Below, in pieces: positions 27,211 to 36,695 of a DNA stretch of 64,000 nt. Source of the DNA: Nocardioides sp. IC4_145 (lineage in GTDB: Bacteria > Actinomycetota > Actinomycetes > Propionibacteriales > Nocardioidaceae); assembly GCF_011250565.1 (NCBI RefSeq), contig NZ_JAANMS010000011.1, positions 26,156 to 90,155 of the forward strand, read 5' to 3'. Position numbers and translations under genes: made by a program. The notes under the pieces were generated by a model. The model had not been told where the DNA came from and searched no databases. It was given only the letters and a program-made list of their open reading frames with translations. Each line of letters starts with the position of its first letter. Positions within the stretch are counted from its first letter, which is position 1.

Positions 27211-27579
27211 TCATCTCGACGCGGTGGGAGCGAGTCCCACATCGGGCGCCGACGTCGCCGGCGCGATGGCACGGTCCTCCGCCTCGCGGCCCCGGGCGGC
27301 TGTCGCAGGCTGCTCGATGTCGCCGGCCGCGTCGACCAACTGGCGGTGCTCCTCGGCGCTGGGGACGCCGTAGCGGCGCTCGGCCATCGCCTCGACCTGC
27401 GCCACGGCGCTCCACGCGTACCTGCCGGAGCCGTGGGAGTAGCAGGCGTTGAGGTGCTCGCGCGCGTGCCCGAGCTCCTTCTTGCTCGAGCGCGGGTGCT
27501 CGCCGAGGGCCTTGAGAGCGCGCTGTGCGCGACCAATGGCCTGCGATCGCTCCTTCATCTGCATCGTCGCCTCTGTCAT
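27211..27579 (-). CDS. Hypothetical protein of the coupling-protein operon (122 aa)
   Basis: The ATG at 27579 overlaps the upstream stop (ATGA). The product is soluble and mostly helical (MTEATMQMKERSQAIGRAQRALKALGEH; HAREHLNACYSHGSGRYAW) with a disordered tail. No recognised family. Its position as last gene in the C operon suggests an accessory role in DNA transfer. Confidence 0.6.
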   Translation of the reverse strand: MTEATMQMKERSQAIGRAQRALKALGEHPRSSKKELGHAREHLNACYSHGSGRYAWSAVAQVEAMAERRYGVPSAEEHRQLVDAAGDIEQPATAARGREAEDRAIAPATSAPDVGLAPTASR

Positions 27580-28274
27580 TCGCGCGGTCCCTTCTCAGTT
27601 CGGGTGCGCGGCTGCGCACCGAGCGGGTCTTCCTTGATCTCGCCGGTGTCCAGGTCGACCTCGACTAGGCGTGGTCGACCAGTCGGCTCGGGCTGGTCGT
27701 AGGCCCGCCGGTTGACGGGCAGCGCGTCGACGTCGTGGGCGAAGGCGTTCTCACGGCGCTGGGTACTGGCCTCGCCGAGGTGCTCGTTGTGCCGCGGCCT
27801 GGCCGGCCAGCTTTTGTGTTCGTCGTCGCAGTGGGAGCGCAGCCGGTTGCGCATGCGGTCAGTGAATGCCGGCAGGCAGTAGCGGTGCCACTCCTCGAGG
27901 GCGTCGCTGGTCATCGCGAGTCCGGCGCGGCGGCGCTGGTCGGCCAGGACCGCGATTTCGTGGACCAGGTGCGGGTGTAGGGGCCAGCAGCTGGGAATCA
28001 GTCCGAAGACGTCCCAGGTGTACTCGCGGTTGAGCCAGATCACGACGTCCTCGAGCCACTCCCACAGCTGGTGGCGCAGCTCGGGGTCCAGGCACGTGGC
28101 CGGCTCCCACGGCCGTGGCAGCAGGGCATGGTTACCCAGGGCCTTCTTCTGCTCCTCGGTGCCGTTGATGGCGATGTGGAGCTCGCGGTAAGCCAGCCGG
28201 ACGTGCTTTCCCGGAACGGGGAACGCGTAGACCATCGGGGTGGGTGCTGCCCGGCGGGCCTGTTCGGTGGTCAC
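27576..28274 (-). CDS. DUF4913-like conjugation-associated protein
   Basis: A 232-residue soluble protein. The region around residues 65-145 (LWEWLEDVVIWLNREYTW; LIPSCWPLHPHLVHEIAVLADQRRRAG) resembles the plasmid-associated DUF4913 family, with the conserved Trp and the CWxxHP block. Function is unknown. Tightly coupled to traG (ATG overlaps its stop) and to the 122-aa gene. The assignment to DUF4913 is from memory of the motif pattern and is moderate. Confidence 0.65.
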   Translation of the reverse strand: MTTEQARRAAPTPMVYAFPVPGKHVRLAYRELHIAINGTEEQKKALGNHALLPRPWEPATCLDPELRHQLWEWLEDVVIWLNREYTWDVFGLIPSCWPLHPHLVHEIAVLADQRRRAGLAMTSDALEEWHRYCLPAFTDRMRNRLRSHCDDEHKSWPARPRHNEHLGEASTQRRENAFAHDVDALPVNRRAYDQPEPTGRPRLVEVDLDTGEIKEDPLGAQPRTRTEKGPRE

Positions 28275-29761
28275 AGCTCACTCCTTGTCGAGTCGGTCTC
28301 GTCGTCGACGAAGCCGAGGCGGCGGGCCTCGACGAGGGCAGCGGTCGCCCGGGCTTCGGGGGTGATGATCATGCGGCGGTCGTTGGTCAACCGCGCCCGC
28401 AGGGCGCGCTGGTCGGCCAGCAGGTTCTCGCCGGCCGTGCCCTCCACGCAGCGGTGGAGCGCCGCGATGATCGGCTTGCCGTTCTCAGCGATCACCAGGG
28501 CTCGCCGCTCGGGTAGCTGGCGGACCTCCTCGGGCCGCATGATCGGGATGTCGTCGCCGGAGAAGTTGCGGCTGCCACCGTTGAACCCGCCGGTGGAGTG
28601 GGTGACCCGGCCGATGCGGACGGTTCCGAGCAGGTCGGAGATCTCCTGGTTGAACGCGACGTCCTTGGATCCGCCGAACATCACCAGGGTGTTGGTGAGG
28701 CCGAGCAGCGCCCGGGCCTCGTGCTCGCCGAAGATGCTCGTCAGCTGGGGCCGGGTCTGGGCGGCCCAGATGAACGACAGCCCCAGGGCACGCTCGTTGG
28801 CCATACGGGTCCGCAGGGTCGGCAGCGGCGCGGTCGACGGCAGCTCGTCGAGCACCGAGACCAGGGGCGGACACAGCCGGCCACCCCACGGGGAGTTGTT
28901 GGCCAGCAGCGACCCGGTGTCTAGGACGTGTTCGGCCACCGCAGTCATGAGCGGGCTGGCCGAGGCGTAGGGGTCTTCGCGGCCCAGCAGGTAGATGGTC
29001 CCGCGGCGGCGGATCACGTCGGCCAGGTCGGTGGCCGGGTGCCCGGGACTGGGGACGCAGCGGCGGCGGATGTCGGCCTGGAAGAACAGCGACACCGCCT
29101 GCTGCACGGTGGTGACGGTGTTGCCGGCGGTGCGGTCGTCACCGTTGAGCGCCCCGTGCAGCAGGCCGTGCCAGAACGGCTCGGCGTGCGGGTGCCGGCG
29201 CAGGATCTCCATCGGCTGGGTAGCGGCCGTCGGGTTCGCGACCCACTGCAGGACGTCCTCGAGGGTCTTCCCGGTCAGGGCCGCGGCGTGGAAGTAGCCC
29301 TGCAGCACCTTCGCCGACTCCGCGGCGTAGAACCGGGCGGCATCGTCCCCGGTGCCGCCGGTGATCGCACCCTTGACGGTGCCGGCGGTGAAGGCCTTGG
29401 CTCGCCGCTCGGCGACCTTGGGGTCCACGCAGCCGGCGATCGGGTCCCAGATCAGCTCGTCGACCCCATGCCCCCAGATGCCCTCGGCCAGGCCGAACGG
29501 GTCGAGGACCACGCACGGCCGGTCGTCGCGGGAGCGTTCGGTGAGGCTGAGTAGCAGGTCCTCGACCTTCGTCAGGGTCACCAGGGCAGCGCCCGGGGCG
29601 CCGAGCAGAGCCGGGGTGAGCAGGTCGAGGGTCTTGCCGGAGCCCTGCGGTCCGATCACGCCGGCGGTGCGGTCCCACGGGACCCACAGCTCGCCGCCGC
29701 GCGGCTCGTGTGCGTCGCCGATGCGCCAGCCCACGCCCAGCGGGTTGAACCTCAGCTTCAT
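28271..29761 (-). CDS. Type IV coupling protein (VirD4/TraG-like ATPase)
   Basis: A 496-residue ATPase. Walker A is GPQGSGKT near 37-44; a Walker B-like VSVLDELPS lies near residue 300, and the TraG C-terminal pattern WAAQTRPQLTSIFGEHEAR follows. It lacks its own membrane helices; those are supplied by the adjacent 202-aa membrane protein, a split layout typical of actinobacterial TraG/VirD4. It would bring the relaxase-DNA complex to the secretion channel. Start ATG 29761 with a GGGGGAG site; the frame is open upstream but passes through the preceding gene. Confidence 0.92.
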   Translation of the reverse strand: MKLRFNPLGVGWRIGDAHEPRGGELWVPWDRTAGVIGPQGSGKTLDLLTPALLGAPGAALVTLTKVEDLLLSLTERSRDDRPCVVLDPFGLAEGIWGHGVDELIWDPIAGCVDPKVAERRAKAFTAGTVKGAITGGTGDDAARFYAAESAKVLQGYFHAAALTGKTLEDVLQWVANPTAATQPMEILRRHPHAEPFWHGLLHGALNGDDRTAGNTVTTVQQAVSLFFQADIRRRCVPSPGHPATDLADVIRRRGTIYLLGREDPYASASPLMTAVAEHVLDTGSLLANNSPWGGRLCPPLVSVLDELPSTAPLPTLRTRMANERALGLSFIWAAQTRPQLTSIFGEHEARALLGLTNTLVMFGGSKDVAFNQEISDLLGTVRIGRVTHSTGGFNGGSRNFSGDDIPIMRPEEVRQLPERRALVIAENGKPIIAALHRCVEGTAGENLLADQRALRARLTNDRRMIITPEARATAALVEARRLGFVDDETDSTRSEL

Positions 29762-29763
29762 CG

Positions 29764-30372
29764 CTACTCCCCCGCCGATCGATGCGTGCGGCAGCCGTAC
29801 TGGAGCCACGGGCTGAGCCCGTGGCCGAGCTGCGGCCCGGCTCGTTCGGTGAGGTCGCCGGCGGCGCGCTGGACGGGTGCCGTCGTGGCGGTGGTGTGCT
29901 TGCCGTAGAGGTCGGGCCGGACAATGCCGGCGACCTCGCGCAGCCGGGTGACGCCCAGCAGTTTCTCGGCCTCTCCGGCGGTGGCCATGCCGCGCATGCG
30001 TCCCGGGCCCCAGCGCTGGTAGGCCCACACGCCGACCCAGATCGTGGCGGTCAGCAGGGCGGCCTTGGTGAGCGCGAGGCTGGCCCACATCAGACCGCGG
30101 CCAGCAAGGTCGTCGGGGGTGGGTGTGGGTAGTCCGGCGTCGGCGTGGCCGCTGAGCACGCCGGGGAGGCTGGTCCAGAAGGCGGTCCCGATCGGTGAGG
30201 GGAACGCGCCGGCGTTGGCGTCCGGCCAGGTCCACCCGGCTCCGGCGAGCAGGTTCGCGACCGATCGGCCGAGCTGGATGCCGATGACGATGACGAACAG
30301 CGTCGCCAGGGCGACGGCTACAGGGATCTCCCAGGTCCAGGGGTACGGGTCGCGTCGTCGCTCTCGCTGCAT
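29764..30372 (-). CDS. Membrane partner of the coupling protein (202 aa)
   Basis: Starts at ATG 30372 with ribosome site GGAGGTGG. Two membrane segments (about 15-38 and 92-115) with a loop between, then a cytosolic tail containing GEAEKLLGVTRLREVAGIVRPDLYG. The spacing to traG is only two bases. This matches the N-terminal half of TraG/VirD4 proteins whose gene is split. First gene of the operon driven from motif C. Confidence 0.75.
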   Translation of the reverse strand: MQRERRRDPYPWTWEIPVAVALATLFVIVIGIQLGRSVANLLAGAGWTWPDANAGAFPSPIGTAFWTSLPGVLSGHADAGLPTPTPDDLAGRGLMWASLALTKAALLTATIWVGVWAYQRWGPGRMRGMATAGEAEKLLGVTRLREVAGIVRPDLYGKHTTATTAPVQRAAGDLTERAGPQLGHGLSPWLQYGCRTHRSAGE

Positions 30373-30416
30373 TGGATTCCACCTCCAGGAATCGTGGGTG
30401 GTCGAAGTTCTGGCTG

Positions 30417-30451
30417 GTCACCTATGTGCCGGGAGCGTCCGGCAGCGATCA
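30417..30451 (-). promoter_or_regulatory. Element regulon motif copy C (coupling-protein operon)
   Basis: Minus strand TGATCGC, 19 bases, ATAGGTGAC, 44 bases before the ATG at 30372. The TGA of TGATCGC is the stop codon of the upstream hydrolase gene. Confidence 0.75.
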
Positions 30452-33400
30452 GACGGAGCGGGTCGGGTTCGAGGCGTTCTCAGCCAGCCAGGTCGAGGGG
30501 TCGACGTTGTCGGGTCCGTAGATCGAGCCGTTCGTGAGGTGGACCTCGAAGTGGAGGTGGCACCCGGAGACGTTGCCTTCCTTGCCGACCTGGCCGATCG
30601 GCTCGCCGGCGGCGACGGTCTGGCCGCGGCTGACGCTGACGCTCTGCATGTGCGCGTACCAGGTGGTCAGCGAGCCGGCGCCGTTGGTGACCTTGACCAG
30701 CTGCGGGCCGGTCCAGCCCTGGCTGGTGTCGATCTCGATGGTGCCGGCGTGGGCGGCGTAGACGGTCGTGCCGCAGGGCGCGGGAAAGTCGGTTCCGGTG
30801 TGCCAGTTGGACCAGTAGGGCCCGGTCTCGTGCCAGTTGTGGTTGTCGGTGCCGATGTACTGCGCGGGAACCGGGTAGACCACCTCGTCGCAGGACGCGC
30901 CCTCGAGACCGATCGGGGTGACCTTGGCGTCGGGCAGCACGTTGATGTGCGGGTGGTCCATGTGGTTCGCGGTGGCCGAGCCCCGGTCCTCCATCCGCCG
31001 CCAGCCCTCGTCGGCCCGCGCGACCGACCAGATGCGCTGGTACCAGATGATGTAGTCGATCCCGAGCGCGCGCGCGTGGGCCTGCGCGTACGCCACGAGC
31101 GCGTCCCCCTGGGCCTTGCCGGCGGGCGTGAGCGGCACCATGAAGTCGGCCGCGAGCCCGGCCGGGTGGCCGTTGGGGTCGGTGGCGCTCTCGCGGTAGC
31201 CGCCGACGGTCTTGATGTCGAACATCGGGCCGAGGATGTTGACCAGCTGCGTCAGCTGCGGCTTGACCGGGCCGAGGTTGTAGCTGGTCGCCTGCGCCAC
31301 CGCGCAGCCCGCGCTGCTGCCGGCGGTGGTGGCGACCACAAGCGGGTGGTCGGCGAGCTTGCTGGCCTGCGTGCTGTTGTCGACCTCGGCGCTGGCCCAG
31401 GTGAGGTCGGCGCCGTAGATGTGGTCGATCGGCGCGTCCTGCTTGGGCTTCTTGCAGGGCTCTGCCGATCCACCGAAGGCGTTGGTGAGCTCGGGGGTGA
31501 GCGCGCAGTGAGAGGAGTTGTTGCCGTCCTTGCCGTCGTTGAAGTCGCCCAGGATCACCGCCGGGATCCCGGTGCCGGCGAGCTCGGTCATGGTGGCCAG
31601 CTGGCGGCGCAGCGCCTCCTTGCGGTGCCCGGCGGCGTTCCCGTGGGTATCGGCCGGGTTGTGGATGCTCCACACCCAGATGACCTGGCCGGTGGTCGTC
31701 GACGTCAGCTGCACCAGGGGCATGCCGACGTCCTTGCCGCCGAAGTAGGGAATGTCGACGAGGCGGCCGTCGGTCTGCTTCCACTCGTTGCGGTCCCAGA
31801 TAACCCGGTTCTGCGCCTTCCCGCTGGCCGGGTAGATCCCCCACTTGGCCGCGTATTCGTTCTCCAGCGCCTTGGCCTGCGGGCCGTGCACCTCCTGGAG
31901 GCCGGCGATCGTGACGCCTGCCTTCTCGATCGTGCGCACGGCCCCGGGCAGTCGCTTGTCCCAGGTGTCGTAGCCGGGCCGCTCCCCCGCCTTGTCGGTG
32001 TGGCCGGCGCCGAGCAGGTTGAGGGTGCCGACGGTGACCGGGTTGACGGTCTCGCCCTGGCAGTTGGCCACGTTCGTGGCCGAGCCGTCGGGAAGGTCGG
32101 GAAGGTCGCCGCCGAGCAGATCGGTGATGTCGCCGGCGACGTCCTCCCACTGGGCGTAGGCATCGGGGTAGCCGGAGCGCTGCACGGCCTGGGCCGCCTG
32201 GGTCAGCGGCATCTTCTGCCAGCCCGGGATGTCGAGCAGTCCGGGGTTGCCGGTGTGCTGGGCTTCACCGAAGAAGGCCCGCGCCGCGAGGACCGGGTTG
32301 GTGACCTCGGCGCGGCTGCCCCAGCCGGTCGAGGGGCGCTGCTGAAACAGGCCGCCGGAGTCGCGGTCGCCGCCGGTGAGGTTGACCAGCTTGGACTCCT
32401 GGATCGCGGTGGCGATCGCTATCTGCAGCCCGCGGCGAGGCACCTGGAGGTCGCGGGCGACCCGGGCGATGGTGATCGCGTTGCGGGCTTGCTCGGCGGT
32501 CATCGTCGGGTAGCTGGAGGCGAACCGCAGCCGCATCAGCTGGGCGAGCACGTCCCCGGATGGCGGCTCAGCCGCCGTCCTCGTGGTGTGGGCGGCGTTC
32601 ACCACGCCATCGCTGGTGGCCGCGGTTGTGCGCGCGCTCTCGGGGCCGACGCCGTTCATGGAGAGGCGGGCGGAGATCCAGTGGTGGTCGGAGACCATCA
32701 TTCCGGACCATCCCCGCTCGAGGCGCACGCCCTGGTGCTGGGGGAAGAAGACGAAGTCGACCGCGTGATTGTGCCAGCCGTAGCCGGCGGCCTTCATCTT
32801 CGCGGCCGCCGCCCACGGCAGGTCGGTGTAGGAGGCGTGGGTGTTCATGTCGCCGCCGATGAGCACAGGGCCGTGGGCGGCGAGCGAGTTGCGCAGCTGC
32901 AGCAGGATGTCCATGCCGGCGCCGTACTGCTGGGGCCGGGTCAGCGGCGGGTTCCCGTGCTGCCGGGGGTACTTGTGCGGGTTGGTCATGTGGTGGGTGG
33001 AGATGACCGAGACCACGGCGCCGTCGGCGCGCTCGAGGATCACCCACGTGGCGAACCGGTCCCAGGTGACCGCCCGGCCCTGGTAGTAGGCGTTGTCAGA
33101 GACGACGAGGGTGACCCGGCCGCCGTTGGCCTTGGACCAGGTGTCGCGCTTCCAGAGCACGACGTTGCCCATGGAGTTGTTGTCGCCGGTGTGGTCGGAG
33201 ACCCGAAACGCGCCGTAGCCGGGGGCGGCGGCCTCGATCTGTGCCAGGCTCCGCCCGCTCGCCTCGTTGAGGGTGACGAAGTCGGGGTTGGTCGAGAGGA
33301 CCTTGGGCATGGACGCGCGGAAGCCGTCCAGGCCGGACCGGCGCGGGATGTTGGCCTGCGCCAGGGTGACCTTGCCCTTGACTGGGCCGCCGACGGGCCC

Positions 33401-33565
33401 ATCGATGACGCCGAGGTCGCCGAGCTCGGTGGGGGCGGTCTGGTTGGTCTGGGTGCGGCACTCCGCGGCCGCGGTCGTGCTCATGACCATCATCAGGGAG
33501 ACCAGCAGCGGCAGGCCCATGAAGATGATCAGGACCGGCAGTCCGGCGAGCAGCAGCTTCTTCAC
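30449..33565 (-). CDS. Multidomain conjugation hydrolase: EEP - lytic transglycosylase-like - EEP - M15-like - M23
   Basis: A 1,038-residue protein from GTG 33565 with an N-terminal membrane/signal segment (4-33). Domains in order: (1) 66-302, endonuclease/exonuclease/phosphatase fold with Glu101, GGDMN 237-241 and SDHH 292-295; (2) 335-470, lysozyme-like fold with ESK at 390-392 and GLFQQRPSTGWG; (3) 510-750, second EEP fold with QEVH (Glu558), GDFND (Asp674), DH 714-715 and DH 739-740; (4) 763-880, M15-like H-x2-G-x-A-x-D (His800, Asp807) and HPH 871-873; (5) 905-1015, M23 peptidase with His922, Asp926 and HLH 1003-1005. Domains 2, 4 and 5 should open peptidoglycan for the transfer channel. 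The EEP domains may be nucleases or phosphatases acting outside the membrane; their role is unknown. Located in the type IV secretion operon. Confidence 0.9.
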   Translation of the reverse strand: MKKLLLAGLPVLIIFMGLPLLVSLMMVMSTTAAAECRTQTNQTAPTELGDLGVIDGPVGGPVKGKVTLAQANIPRRSGLDGFRASMPKVLSTNPDFVTLNEASGRSLAQIEAAAPGYGAFRVSDHTGDNNSMGNVVLWKRDTWSKANGGRVTLVVSDNAYYQGRAVTWDRFATWVILERADGAVVSVISTHHMTNPHKYPRQHGNPPLTRPQQYGAGMDILLQLRNSLAAHGPVLIGGDMNTHASYTDLPWAAAAKMKAAGYGWHNHAVDFVFFPQHQGVRLERGWSGMMVSDHHWISARLSMNGVGPESARTTAATSDGVVNAAHTTRTAAEPPSGDVLAQLMRLRFASSYPTMTAEQARNAITIARVARDLQVPRRGLQIAIATAIQESKLVNLTGGDRDSGGLFQQRPSTGWGSRAEVTNPVLAARAFFGEAQHTGNPGLLDIPGWQKMPLTQAAQAVQRSGYPDAYAQWEDVAGDITDLLGGDLPDLPDGSATNVANCQGETVNPVTVGTLNLLGAGHTDKAGERPGYDTWDKRLPGAVRTIEKAGVTIAGLQEVHGPQAKALENEYAAKWGIYPASGKAQNRVIWDRNEWKQTDGRLVDIPYFGGKDVGMPLVQLTSTTTGQVIWVWSIHNPADTHGNAAGHRKEALRRQLATMTELAGTGIPAVILGDFNDGKDGNNSSHCALTPELTNAFGGSAEPCKKPKQDAPIDHIYGADLTWASAEVDNSTQASKLADHPLVVATTAGSSAGCAVAQATSYNLGPVKPQLTQLVNILGPMFDIKTVGGYRESATDPNGHPAGLAADFMVPLTPAGKAQGDALVAYAQAHARALGIDYIIWYQRIWSVARADEGWRRMEDRGSATANHMDHPHINVLPDAKVTPIGLEGASCDEVVYPVPAQYIGTDNHNWHETGPYWSNWHTGTDFPAPCGTTVYAAHAGTIEIDTSQGWTGPQLVKVTNGAGSLTTWYAHMQSVSVSRGQTVAAGEPIGQVGKEGNVSGCHLHFEVHLTNGSIYGPDNVDPSTWLAENASNPTRSV

Positions 33566-33587
33566 GACAGGTCAGTCCAGAGCGCCC

Positions 33588-35126
33588 TCAGGCGGCGGCC
33601 TCGATGGCCTCGTTGGTGTAGTAGAGCTTCTTCTCCAGCGGGTGGAGCACCGTCTGGACCTTGTAGGTGGCGTCACCGATGCACCACAGCGCGCGACCCT
33701 TGTCCTGCATTGCCCACCCGGAGACGAGGTCCTGGGCGATCGGGCCGAGCCCGAGCATGGAGTCGAGCTCGCGGGCGACGCGGGGCTTCTGGGCGCCGAG
33801 GATCTTGATGTCGGCCAGCTCGAGGAGGTCCTTGGCGATCATCGCGGCCTGGGAGTCGGCGTCGCCGACGGACAGTAGGTCGGAGGGCTTGTGGAGGTTG
33901 CAGAACTGGATGTCGCCGCCCTTGCCGGCCATGCCGCGAGAGAGCCGCAGGTCGGCGTCGAAGCTGGCCACCGCGGCGGTTCCGAGACGCATCTGCTTCC
34001 AGACCTCGTCGCGCACGACGATGCGGAGGTCGCCGGGTTCGGCGATCTCCCGCAGGCCGCGGCCCCAGGAGTTCATGCACAGCAGCGCGATGCCCACGGC
34101 TTCGTCGCCCAGGCCGTCGAGCCGGGAGAGGCTGAACGACTGGATCGGGGCGCGCCAGTCGACTTCGATGTTGGTGAAGTCGTCGAAGAGGCCGGCCAGG
34201 GTGCCGGTGACCAGCTCGCCGAGCGCGTTGCGCAGCAGCCGGGTCTCGTCAAGGAATACGCGGGGGTTCGCGTACTCGCAGGCGCGGACGAGCTCTTCGG
34301 TGGGGTTGCGGAGCAGGTCCCACAGCCGCGGGATGGTCGTCTCCTGCAGCACCGTGTTGTCGGCGGCGTAGCCGGTGAGGATCGCCAGCGCGTTCCGGAC
34401 GACGTCGGACTCGTCGGGACCGAACGGCACTCGGCGCTGGTCGTCGAGCTTCATGCTGCCGACGAGGCCGCGGATCAGGACCAGCCAGCGCTTGAAGATG
34501 ATGGTGGCGCGCCGTTGGGCTTCCTCGGCCGAGAGCTTCTCCCAGTTGTGGCCGAGCGGGCCCATGGCCAGCGGGTTGATTCGTGCCCAGAGGCCGGGGG
34601 CGATGACGAACGGCTCGACGCCGAGCGCGCGGCACAGTGACTCGTACTCGTCCTTGGGGTCACCCAGTACCAGGGTGCGGTAGCCGAAGGGCATCATCCG
34701 GGTGCAGAACGCCTTGGTGGTGCCGGACTTGCCGGTGCCCGGCTTGGCGAACTGGAAGATGTTGGGGTTGGTCGCCGACACGTCGTCGCGCAGCACCCAC
34801 CCGAACGGGTCGCAGTAGAACGAGCCGCCGGAGAGCTGGTCGACGCCCATCTGCGCCCCGGTCGGAGGCAGGGCCGGCGCGGACACGAACGGCCAGAACA
34901 CCGGCGCCTGGTCGCTGGTCATCCGCCAGGCCTGCGCCGGCGCCGTGGCGGGCGCCCAGCCGCGGCCGCGGCGCGCGGCCCCGCGGCGCGGGGCGTACTT
35001 GAAGATCCGGGGCTCCTTGGCCTCCGGGGCGAGCGTGGGGATCGTGGGCAGGTCGTGGCCGAAGTCCGACAGCAGGGCGGCCATGTCGCGGCCGCTGCCA
35101 CGGTTCCGCCGGGTGGTGGCGGGCAT
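33588..35126 (-). CDS. VirB4/TraC-like conjugative ATPase
   Basis: A 512-residue soluble ATPase. Walker A is KPGTGKSG (128-135), preceded by PNIFQFA, with Walker B-like RIVVRDEVWKQ further on. This short form without the N-terminal VirB4 region is typical of actinobacterial transfer systems, where the SCO6880-like partner next door supplies the missing part. It powers assembly and operation of the channel. ATG 35126 overlaps the SCO6880 stop. Confidence 0.9.
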   Translation of the reverse strand: MPATTRRNRGSGRDMAALLSDFGHDLPTIPTLAPEAKEPRIFKYAPRRGAARRGRGWAPATAPAQAWRMTSDQAPVFWPFVSAPALPPTGAQMGVDQLSGGSFYCDPFGWVLRDDVSATNPNIFQFAKPGTGKSGTTKAFCTRMMPFGYRTLVLGDPKDEYESLCRALGVEPFVIAPGLWARINPLAMGPLGHNWEKLSAEEAQRRATIIFKRWLVLIRGLVGSMKLDDQRRVPFGPDESDVVRNALAILTGYAADNTVLQETTIPRLWDLLRNPTEELVRACEYANPRVFLDETRLLRNALGELVTGTLAGLFDDFTNIEVDWRAPIQSFSLSRLDGLGDEAVGIALLCMNSWGRGLREIAEPGDLRIVVRDEVWKQMRLGTAAVASFDADLRLSRGMAGKGGDIQFCNLHKPSDLLSVGDADSQAAMIAKDLLELADIKILGAQKPRVARELDSMLGLGPIAQDLVSGWAMQDKGRALWCIGDATYKVQTVLHPLEKKLYYTNEAIEAAA

Positions 35127-36631
35127 CAGGCGTCTCCGCTCCGGGTCAGGCTCATCCCGACGGGGATGGTTGAGGCGGCGAAGCCGACGTCCTGGGCGAG
35201 GTCGAGTCGCAGCGGCGCGAACCCGGCGCGACGGATCGAGGCGTCCAGGCGGCGGCCGAACTCGGTGATGCGCAGCGTCTTGGGAACCGTGACGGTGCAG
35301 ACCGCGTAAGGCCGGACCAGCGCGTTGCCGCGGGCCAGCTTGGCGTCCAGGCCGCGGGCCTTGTGGGCCTCGTCCCGCTGCTTGGCACGGGTCTTGCGGC
35401 CGAGCTTCTCGTTCATGCCCTCGGCCAGGTCCGCGGCCCACTCGGCGTTGCCGGACTGCCGGTCGGCCTTGGACTGGGACACGATCGGGAAGGCGACAAC
35501 GAACGAGCGCCGCTCCCCCGACTCGCTGGGAGTGAGGATCGGCGCGAGTGCGCCCATCGCGACGCCGCGGGTCGGGAGCTTGATGGTGGCGCTGATCGAG
35601 TTCCACGCGTCGTGGCTGTAGTGCCGCACCGTCGCGTCGGCGCCCGAGGGGCCAGCCAGCGCCCAAGGCACGTCGGCCTTCACGTTCGGGTCCATCTCCC
35701 GCATGGCGAGGGCCTCGACGATGCTGGCGCGGTCGCCGGGGGCGAACCCGGTCCGGGACGCCAGGGCGAGTTCCGGTGAGGTGAGCCAGCGGACCGACGT
35801 CATGCCCATCGGGCCGCGCAGCTGGGCCTCGATCTCGGCCATGAGCAGGTAGAGCTCGCGGCATCGGCCCTCGAACCCGCCACCGGACTCCTTGGCCGAC
35901 CGGGCGATCCGGGTCTCCGGGACGACGATCGTGACGAACTGCTCGGTGCGCACCGACGCCTGGGTGAGGCCCACCGCGAGGTCGCTGTTGACGACCTCGG
36001 ACAGCTCCGGCGCGTTGCCGCGGCGGTGCTTGGTGACCCACAACTCGCGCTCGGCACCGTCCTCGGGGACGGTGCGGATCATGAACAGGATCTCGTCGAT
36101 CTTCTCGGTGCGGCCGGCGACGTCGAGCAGCCCGGCCAGGGCCTCGCCGTAGCGGCTGCGCTCCTCGGTGTCCTTCATGCCGATGCCGGGGTGGACGACC
36201 GCGGCGGTGACCGCCCAGGTCTTCGTGGCGTCGTCGTGGATCACTCCCCCGCGCTGCAGCTGCGAGCCGTGCGGCGGGCCGTCGTGGATCTTGATGCCCT
36301 GCAGCACCCCGGGAAGGTCGGGGGTGTCGAGGTCCTCAGCGCGCCCCTGGGCCGCCTTGGCTCGGAAGGAGGTCCAGCCGAGCAGCCCGCCGACGGCGTA
36401 CATGCTCGAGGCGAACACCCAGCCGGTGGCCGAGCGGCCCCGGACCGGGATGACGGTGATGCCCAGCAGGAACAGCCAGACCAGCGCGAACAGGAACGCG
36501 GAGAACCACGCTCCGCGACTGATCGCCCAGAACGCCGGCAGGCTGGCCAGCGCCAGGAACATCAGCTGGCCTCCGGAGAGGCCGAAGAACCAGCCGATGC
36601 GGTCGCGCTGGTAGTCGACGTAGATGGTCAT
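35126..36631 (-). CDS. SCO6880 family transfer protein
   Basis: A 501-residue protein with two membrane helices near the N-terminus (about 18-58, a PrgI-like region) and a large cytosolic domain. The family occurs almost only in actinobacterial type IV secretion clusters, beside VirB4 ATPases, as here. ATG 36631 has an AAGGAAG site 8 bases upstream. Probably anchors the ATPase to the membrane channel. Confidence 0.88.
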   Translation of the reverse strand: MTIYVDYQRDRIGWFFGLSGGQLMFLALASLPAFWAISRGAWFSAFLFALVWLFLLGITVIPVRGRSATGWVFASSMYAVGGLLGWTSFRAKAAQGRAEDLDTPDLPGVLQGIKIHDGPPHGSQLQRGGVIHDDATKTWAVTAAVVHPGIGMKDTEERSRYGEALAGLLDVAGRTEKIDEILFMIRTVPEDGAERELWVTKHRRGNAPELSEVVNSDLAVGLTQASVRTEQFVTIVVPETRIARSAKESGGGFEGRCRELYLLMAEIEAQLRGPMGMTSVRWLTSPELALASRTGFAPGDRASIVEALAMREMDPNVKADVPWALAGPSGADATVRHYSHDAWNSISATIKLPTRGVAMGALAPILTPSESGERRSFVVAFPIVSQSKADRQSGNAEWAADLAEGMNEKLGRKTRAKQRDEAHKARGLDAKLARGNALVRPYAVCTVTVPKTLRITEFGRRLDASIRRAGFAPLRLDLAQDVGFAASTIPVGMSLTRSGDA

Positions 36632-36695
36632 CGTCGCTTCCTTCCGGGTCAGTAGAGGTCGATCGCGGCTGCGGGCAGGTCGCGGGGCGCATCGG

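Noticed and set aside
30044..33808. Long open frame on the plus strand opposite the multidomain hydrolase gene
   Set aside because: It is a GC-rich shadow: its translation is Val/Gly/Arg-rich with no domain, while the minus strand shows five clear enzyme domains.
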